Shown: positions 58,045 to 64,000 of the stretch, in pieces
How positions within the stretch are numbered: position 1 is the first letter of the stretch
Layout: every line of letters begins with the position of its first letter
NCBI GenBank assembly: GCA_009760855.2
Contig: WPIO01000017.1
Location: forward strand, 1,299,501 to 1,363,500
DNA length: 64,000 nucleotides
DNA from: Cristatella mucedo
Taxonomy: Eukaryota; Bryozoa; Phylactolaemata; Cristatellidae
Reading direction: 5' to 3'
The notes under the pieces: model-generated
Databases searched by the model: none
Told to the model about the DNA's origin: nothing
What the model saw: only the letters and a program-made list of their open reading frames with translations
Translations under genes and position numbers: made by a program

Positions 58045-59030
58045 TTTTATGTATGTATGTATCTCCGTTTGTAACTCCATAAAATCACAAAGATTATGTG
58101 GGTTTTAGACAGGAGGGTTTGTATAGCGAAATCGCAGCCTAAGTGACTTTTGGTACGCATTCGGTAGCCAACAGACTTCATATCACGCAACAAAAAGAAA
58201 TTGGGAAGCATAACAGAGTCAGGAGAGCAGTTGATGAAGTGAGTAGCATGGAAGTAGCAGCTCAGGACCGCTGGAAAGAATGAGCTATAGTCGGCAGTAG
58301 GAGATTAGTTGTCGTTGCGTCAGAATCGTGGAAGCGAGTTCCACAGTCTCGGACCTGCAGAGCTAAAGCTTCGGTCGCCAACGGTCTTTAAGCGGAGGTA
58401 TTGAACAGCTAGTTTTTTATCCGTACAGGACCTGAAGCCACGAGGAAGCTGAAACTGGTGCAACCGTTCAGCTAGGGATGAGGCAAGCCGTAGCGGGCCG
58501 TGTGGGTCAGCGTAAGAGCTTCGCTCTCTATCTTTTGATCAACCGGTCGCCATCCTAGCTCTTTGAGCAAAGGAGATGCCTGGTCAAACCGCTGGGACTT
58601 GAAAACTAGCCTTGCAGCCATATTCGTAGTCAGCTGCAGTGGCCTAGTTGCTTCCTTCGGTAGCCCAGCCAAAAGGTAATTACAATAATCAAGCCGAGAC
58701 AGAACTAAGGAGCTAGTTAAATCTTTTGCAAACCACTTTGGAAGACAGCTCTTTATCTCAGATAGGGATCGGACGAGATGGCTAGCTGTAGAAGAAATCT
58801 TCTGAATGAAGCTTTTACAATTAAGGCAGCTTTCGAAAACGACGCCTAAATTTTGAGCACGTGGTGATGGACGGACAACAGCATCAACTATTGGAAGAGC
58901 AAAGTCTTCTAATTCTGCCACACGCTTAGAGTGTCCTATGAGCAGCAGTTCAGTTGTGGGCTCATCGAACTGAAATATTGAGAGGGCGAGCGTGCGAAGC
59001 ACAAATTTCAGTGTCGCGTGCAGCATGCAA
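58045..59030 (-). mobile_element. LINE-A 3' fragment, longest open C-terminal frame
   Basis: A 184-codon frame (58472-59026) covers the post-RT region (TTELLLIGHSKRVAELEDFA, RAQNLGVVFESCLNC, SHLVRSLSEIKSCLP) and the C-terminal block (SRLDYCNYLLAGLPKEATRP, LLKELGWRPVDQ). The GPRLWNSLP-type block and conserved 3' end down to about 58045 follow. It is 5'-truncated before the RT catalytic domain, so it cannot mobilise itself. Most complete LINE-A copy in the window. Confidence 0.87.
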
Positions 59031-59034
59031 AACC

Positions 59035-60440
59035 ACTGGCAACTCTTCTCTTACCACTAAATTGGCATTACTTCTAAACCCCTCCACGTTTACTTAGTCA
59101 TTTGTAAAACACGAACAGAAAACAAAGCTTAACTCTTTTCAAACCCGTTGCGGTTGTCCGTCACGAGTTAATATAATCAATCTCCATATGTCTACAGCTA
59201 CCATTGCAATGCAAAGATCAAATGGCTCCGGCCAGCGGTAAAGGAACTTCACTCGCCTGCAGTTTAGTAATAACCCTTATAAAAAGAAATTTTCTTGGCG
59301 TCGTAGGAGTACTATGTCCATTTTTAGGCACTTCACATACGCCAATAAAAAGCGACTGACTGCAAGGCCGAGCGACCGACCGAGGGCGAGGGCTGCGGTG
59401 TGCTTCAAATGCTCACATCGTTTGTCCGAGTGCTCGGTGCATAGGTCGTAGATTGACTGAGCAGGGCCAACTCCATGCTACCTCGGCAGCTGACCACAGA
59501 TTGCCTCGGGCTTGCTGACCATTCCCCAGAGGTGGCCGTAGGACAACCACAGCACCGCCTCGACGATTTGACGCACGGCGGTCGCACGGATGCACGGATG
59601 CTCGGATGCTGACCATTGCTGCCGGCACGGCACTGAGGCTGCCCCGCTCGGCGCACGCACGGCTTCGGGCACGGCATTGAGGCCACCCCTGACTGCAACT
59701 CCTGGCTACGCCACGACTGACGCCTGCAGCCTAGCCTGGTGCATGAGCTGGTCCTCCTCCTCCTACACTCCTCCTCCTCCTCCTTCTCCTCCTCCTCCTC
59801 CTCCTCCTCCCACTAATGCTCTGCCTCTGTGCTCTCCCTGCTTTCGCTTCTGCAGAGCGACTTCCCGCCGGACCCCTGTAATCGTCAGCGATCAAAGGGA
59901 TCCCGACGTACGTACATATTGATCAGCTACTATTTTTTCTTTAGTAGCAGCATCATTATTTCGCATCAAAGGGAGTCGTCCGTGCGCCGCCATTGACGAC
60001 TGTCGAGAGAAAACGAAAGACGTCCGCCGCCGCCGCCGAGCAGAGCGCCAACAACAAGCTTCGCAGCGTTTGACTTACGGCATGATCGGCTAAATCGGCG
60101 CAGCAAGAGCAGAACCAGCCCGCCGCTAAGGCTTGCTTACAATACCCAGCGGCCGCATGAGTACGGATTTGCTTGCTTTGGGCTTTTCGACTCGGCTATT
60201 TCCTGTCAAGGCCGCACGCTGCTCCTAACTCGATTAGGGAGTCTCGTGCTTCGCCGTCGCTTGTCCGTCTGTGGGACCCATTAACTAATAATTAGAGGCT
60301 AAGTAACGTAGCTAGAATTCCCTGGATGCATTTCGGTGCCTGTATTACGCATAAAAAAATCCTCAATTAACGATTTGGGTTATGGATGCTTATGGTATCT
60401 CATCAATAAGCCCGCTACCGCCTACTATTCGCGAAGATGG
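59035..60440. other. GC-richer interval with a (CTC)n run
   Basis: CpG-rich patches at 59350-59740 and 59985-60180. Proline-rich and other frames here (59405-59922) are driven by the CTC repeat and composition. No domain recognised. Confidence 0.4.
59752..59811. repeat. (CTC)n trinucleotide repeat
   Basis: About 60 bp of CTC units with a few interruptions. Confidence 0.95.
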
Positions 60441-60443
60441 AAA

Positions 60444-61405
60444 CAGAATAATATTAATAATAATAATAATAATAATGATAAGCCAGTATAGCACCATAAA
60501 GGAAATAATTTACTTTCCAGCCACTTCGCAGTTATCTGGAAGAGAGAAAATAACCACAGATTAATGGCACGGAAGATGTAAAGCTCTTATCAGAATGCAA
60601 AAGCACACAATAAGACACCCAGTGTTACTGCTTAGTTGGAACCCTGGTGAGTAGCATGCATGGAATCCTGCACTGATAAGTGCAAAAACCATCTTCAAAA
60701 TAAGAAAGAAAATTCACCGAGCCTTAGGACAGCTGAGTCGAACAGGTTCATTCATAAGCTGAGGCTTAAGTTATACAATGTCAATGGAGGTGGTGACGGA
60801 AACTGGAAGTGAGTACAAAATTAATGCATACGATCGCCAAAAGATTCTTTTGAGTGTGAGAGCACATGTTGAAGCACCGAAATCGGAGGTCGAAGGTAGG
60901 CTGTTGCAAGTGAGTGAAGCGATCTGTAGGGTCAACGAGAGCATCTTGAAGTTTATTTCATGCGTAATAGAGAGCCAGTGACGCTCAGTGACAGAAGTTT
61001 TGTGGTGGGCAAGCTACGTCGTTGACGATCGACCGGTTACTACTTAATTGAGCACTTGTTGAAATCGATTAAGGGTACTAGCCGAGTGCCTTGAATATAG
61101 AAAGTTGCGGGTATTTACACGCAATGTCACAAGCGAACGAACTAGTTAGAATGACGTGTTCTTGTCTTATCTAAGCAGACATTGATTTTGGAAAATCCCC
61201 CCCCCCGCTAATAATGGACTAACTTGACAATGGAGGCAATGTGCTTATCTAAGAGCGAGTAATGGAAAAGCACTCCCAGATTATGCGCAGACATCGGGAT
61301 AGTGGTGCTAGAGGAATCAATTTTGAATGTGAGGTCTTTCAACGTGAGGGTGACATTAGACTTGTCCCTTATTATCAGATTAGTATTATCTTCGTTTAGC
61401 TGCTG
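60444..61405 (-). mobile_element. LINE-C 3' half, decayed
   Basis: AATAATAATAATAAT tail (60450-60478), a decayed 3' motif and a UTR containing CACCCAGTGTTAC. A post-RT segment at the upper end reads LNEDNTNLIIRDKSNVTL and LGVLFH in the complement (61260-61400). A run of seven to nine C lies at about 61199-61207. Confidence 0.6.
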
Positions 61406-61529
61406 GAAGTGAGTGGCTTAAGCCGAAGGGTGCGTTCAGAGCACAGCCATTCGTAAACACAAGTACGTGTAGTCCAAACTACTAACTTGCATGAAGCAGC
61501 CCGAGCCATTCTGCAGCAGGATCTACAAC

Positions 61530-61690
61530 ACTGGTGAGCCATGATGGCGCACAAGGTAAGGTGGTTGCTTTTCACGACCTCGGTCCCGATGTCGTGGGTT
61601 CTAATCCTGCGGTGGGCGATTCTGTATTGCCACTGCAAGCGGTGGTGATAGCCTTAAAGGCTCTTCTGTCGCTATAAAAAAGAGGCTGTT
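61530..61690 (+). mobile_element. SINE2, full-length
   Basis: tRNA-like head GGCGCACAAGGTAAGGTGG and B box GGTTCTAATCC (61597-61607), then GCGATTCTGTATTGCCACTGC, AAGGCTCTTCTGTCGC and AAAAAGAGGCTGTT. The reference copy for the family in this window. Confidence 0.75.
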
Positions 61691-62479
61691 AAATCAGAAA
61701 GTATTTATTTATTTTTACATCAATAATCGCCATTTTATCTGCTGCGATGATGCAAATCCTACTGCAATACTTGCAATAACACTGTCGATAAATTCCTTTA
61801 ATCGAGATAAAGTTATTGCTATATTTTAGTCGTTGTACCTAATCTAAAGAGATAGCATGTTTCAACTGGAAAAAGTTTCTAATTCTGATCCATCTAGCCA
61901 GCAGAGACCGCCGAATAGCTACTGAGCAGCTAGCCATGAGCTACCAAACAGCTACCCAGCAGTTAGTTATTCGCGATTTGCCGAACCAATAATTTACGTT
62001 GATTACTGCCACAGTATTTTAATCAAACATGTGGAATTGGTCTATCTTGTAAGCCACGGAAACTTTATTAGAGAAACTGTATGTCAAACAATGGAGCTAT
62101 GCTGTGCATTATACCTTGAAATTGGCTCTGCCTTTTTCATGGTTAGCGTCACAGTTTTTAGGAACCGTCAATTCGCGAACCATGTGAGAAGCAGACAAGA
62201 AGAGTTTTGGTGTCGTATAATTACAACTTCGATAGCAATGTATTTTGCTTTTGTAACTATACATACCGAAGGCATTTCATGTCCCTGCGAATAATTCAAT
62301 CGACGTCAGTCATTTCAAAGAAGTGCTCAGATATAAGATCGATGGTCGATATTTCTTAAGGATTTTGACTACCGCAATCAATACGGCAAAAATAGTCGAG
62401 AGTACTTTGCCAAATAGACCCTCGCACAGACGTGAGTAGGATTATTCCCTGAGCAACAGCAGAGCATACAGAGGTCAAG
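61691..62479. other. Unannotated interval
   Basis: An 87-codon plus-strand frame (62031-62294) with Cys and aromatic residues but no recognisable domain; otherwise nothing. Confidence 0.35.
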
Positions 62480-62665
62480 GACAGAGAAGTGACATGACTA
62501 GCCTCTCATTCATCAGCCTTCAGTTCTACAGCGGCATGGGCGGCATTTACTCAGCGAGCATCTGGCAATAAAGAGAATTGGCTTCTGCACGACTTGAACT
62601 CACAACATCGTCATTAAGTTCAAACACCTTGTCTCTAGGTTAAGAATCATTGGTAACGTAATCCA
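62480..62665 (-). mobile_element. SINE2, diverged minus-strand copy
   Basis: Complement reads GAGTTCAAGTCGTGCAGAAG (B-box region), CAATTCTCTTTATTGCCAG, then a diverged 3' half. Head A box around AACCTAGAGACAAGG. Confidence 0.6.
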
Positions 62666-63139
62666 TAAGCCCGTGTCTAAAAATGTAATATTGCCAAGCA
62701 ACAGTCTTCCAGAAGTTGCTGAGATTGAGCGTATAGATAGTTGCACCTGACCTTTACTTTGTGTGTCAGTAGCGTTAGTAAGTCACCAAAATCACTTACT
62801 TTCCTAGCTGCCTGAATCGACGGCATACGCGCTTCGATGCTGCATACGTAACAGAAATAAGAGAAACCTGATAATTATGGTTTAAACTAGTTGCCTGAAG
62901 CTCGTAGGACCCAACCCTAAAAATTGGTTCAGCTAGCATTGCTCCCAAGATGTCGGGCCATAATTTAGGCATTATCATTCCAAAACGACTTCTCACTAGA
63001 CGATAAATTTGCTCCACTGTCAAGTTGGCTTATTTAAGCTAAGGAACATCGCCAAAATCAGGGCCAGCTTGAAACGGAGCGTGAATTCCAAATTCGTTCA
63101 TACATTTATGACACCGCATCGAGATTATTGCAATTCCTA

Positions 63140-63870
63140 CTATTCAGGGATCCTTGCCAGCTTTACTTAATCGACTGTAACTGGTGCAAAAATCAGCAGC
63201 TCATCTTGTCTTTCATTAACGGCGTAGTGGCCATATCGCACCACAACCATCTGAGTTTCACTGGCTCCCTCATCAAGCATCGACTTCGACTTCAAGATCC
63301 TCAGTCTGACTTTCTAGCCACTCCACTCGCTAGCTTCAGGCTACCAATCCAACTACCTTGCTCCTCCTAGTTACGTGCTCTCGCACCTATCTTTCCTTAG
63401 CACCTAGTCATCTCGCCGTCCGTGACACTAAAATTGAAACCTTTTGGTGATCGAGCTTTCAGTTCGTAGGCCACGAAAGTCTGGAACTCTCTTCCGGGTA
63501 TGGTTTCTACCTGCTGTGATCTTGCTCTTTCAGGTCTCACCTAAAGACGCATCTGTTCCCGGTCAGCTGTTCCTTCGTCACTGTGAGCTTACCTGCTTTT
63601 GCTGCTGTGTTTTTTGCGCTTACCTTGTCTGATTCAGTGCATGCTACTAGCCATAGGTCATACTAATCGTTGGCCATGAGCGTCTGTATGTTTGCTTTTG
63701 GATGCTAGCCCAAGTTCGATACTTGGTAACTTGTTCATGCTTGATAGCTTGCATGTCACTAACCCTTGGCTATTGGTTCTCTTGTAATATACTTTAAAGC
63801 ACATGGATAGAGATGAATTTTTCGTAGGTCACTATGCAGTCAACTTATTGCTATTAATTTAAAAATACGG
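63140..63870 (+). mobile_element. LINE-D 3' fragment
   Basis: Decayed DYCNSLL- and LVF-type blocks (63150-63230), TTCACTGGCTCCCTCATC (HWLP block near 63260), CTGGAACTCTCTTCCGG (WNSLP block near 63481) and GACGCATCTGTTCCCGGTCAG (HLFRS). A degraded 3' motif (ACTTTAAAGCACATGGATAGAG near 63792) and an AT-rich end follow. Several frameshifts. Confidence 0.7.
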
Positions 63871-64000
63871 CGGAGTTGCTGACATTTGCCCAGTACTCAT
63901 TTTTAGGAGCTCAGTGCATCAGTAGGATTCGATTGCTGGCGTGAAGTAATGGCATTTATCCAGCACCACGAACGGATTGAGTAGATTCAACTCACTTAAA

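Noticed and set aside
59590-59922. Proline-rich 110-codon frame
   Set aside because: The proline run comes from the (CTC)n repeat; no coding support.
1-64000. Bacterial-type systems (CRISPR, operons, phage, toxin-antitoxin)
   Set aside because: Gene density, splice signals, microsatellites, SINEs and LINEs are all eukaryotic; no repeat-spacer arrays or operon-like ORF runs are present.

Overview
This is a gene-poor, repeat-rich stretch of an invertebrate animal nuclear genome. No bacterial features are present: no operons, ribosome-binding sites or CRISPR arrays. The only two confidently recognised host genes are a pair of innexins (invertebrate gap-junction proteins), both on the minus strand. 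Each is almost entirely in one large exon, at 30342-31593 and 51027-52278. Innexins, together with L2/CR1-like retrotransposons, point to an invertebrate metazoan. The WDDDFYDRLNH and KQYVGDPI motifs fit a spiralian such as a flatworm, mollusc or annelid, but I cannot name the species.

The rest is mostly transposon debris. I distinguish four L2/CR1-like LINE families by their C-termini and 3' tails. LINE-A ends in TACATT repeats. LINE-B, -C and -D end in ATT repeats and share a short 3' motif that can fold into a hairpin (AAAGCGCC ... GGCGCTTT). Two long LINE-B copies lie at 1-3815 (minus) and 8866-11531 (plus). All other copies are 5'-truncated or are bare 3' tails. Every copy is broken by stops and frameshifts. 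A tRNA-derived SINE (SINE1) carries a 3' end like that of the ATT-tailed LINEs, a LINE/SINE partnership. A second tRNA-derived SINE (SINE2) has five copies and a different body.

Three short non-autonomous hAT-type DNA transposons have clear inverted ends and 8-bp target duplications. Two are related to each other (7724-8035 and 54547-54830). The third (55705-55892) looks strongly like a member of the SPIN family, known for horizontal transfer between distant animals.

Layout: 0-12.9 kb, two long LINE-B copies with nested or adjacent LINE-A, LINE-D, a MITE and SINE1. 12.9-28.7 kb, LINE tails, SINEs, an 8-bp minisatellite, two strong inverted-repeat sites and a CpG-rich island near 23 kb. 28.7-31.6 kb, innexin 1. 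31.6-51 kb, LINE-C copies and a relatively repeat-poor block (33.8-41 kb). 51-53.1 kb, innexin 2 with a GC-rich upstream region. 53.1-64 kb, MITE, SPIN-like element, LINE-A, LINE-C, SINE2 and LINE-D.

The innexins are tandem paralogues. Neither main exon has an in-frame ATG near its start. Both begin at a splice acceptor in the same place and phase, so each needs a small 5' exon that I could not locate.
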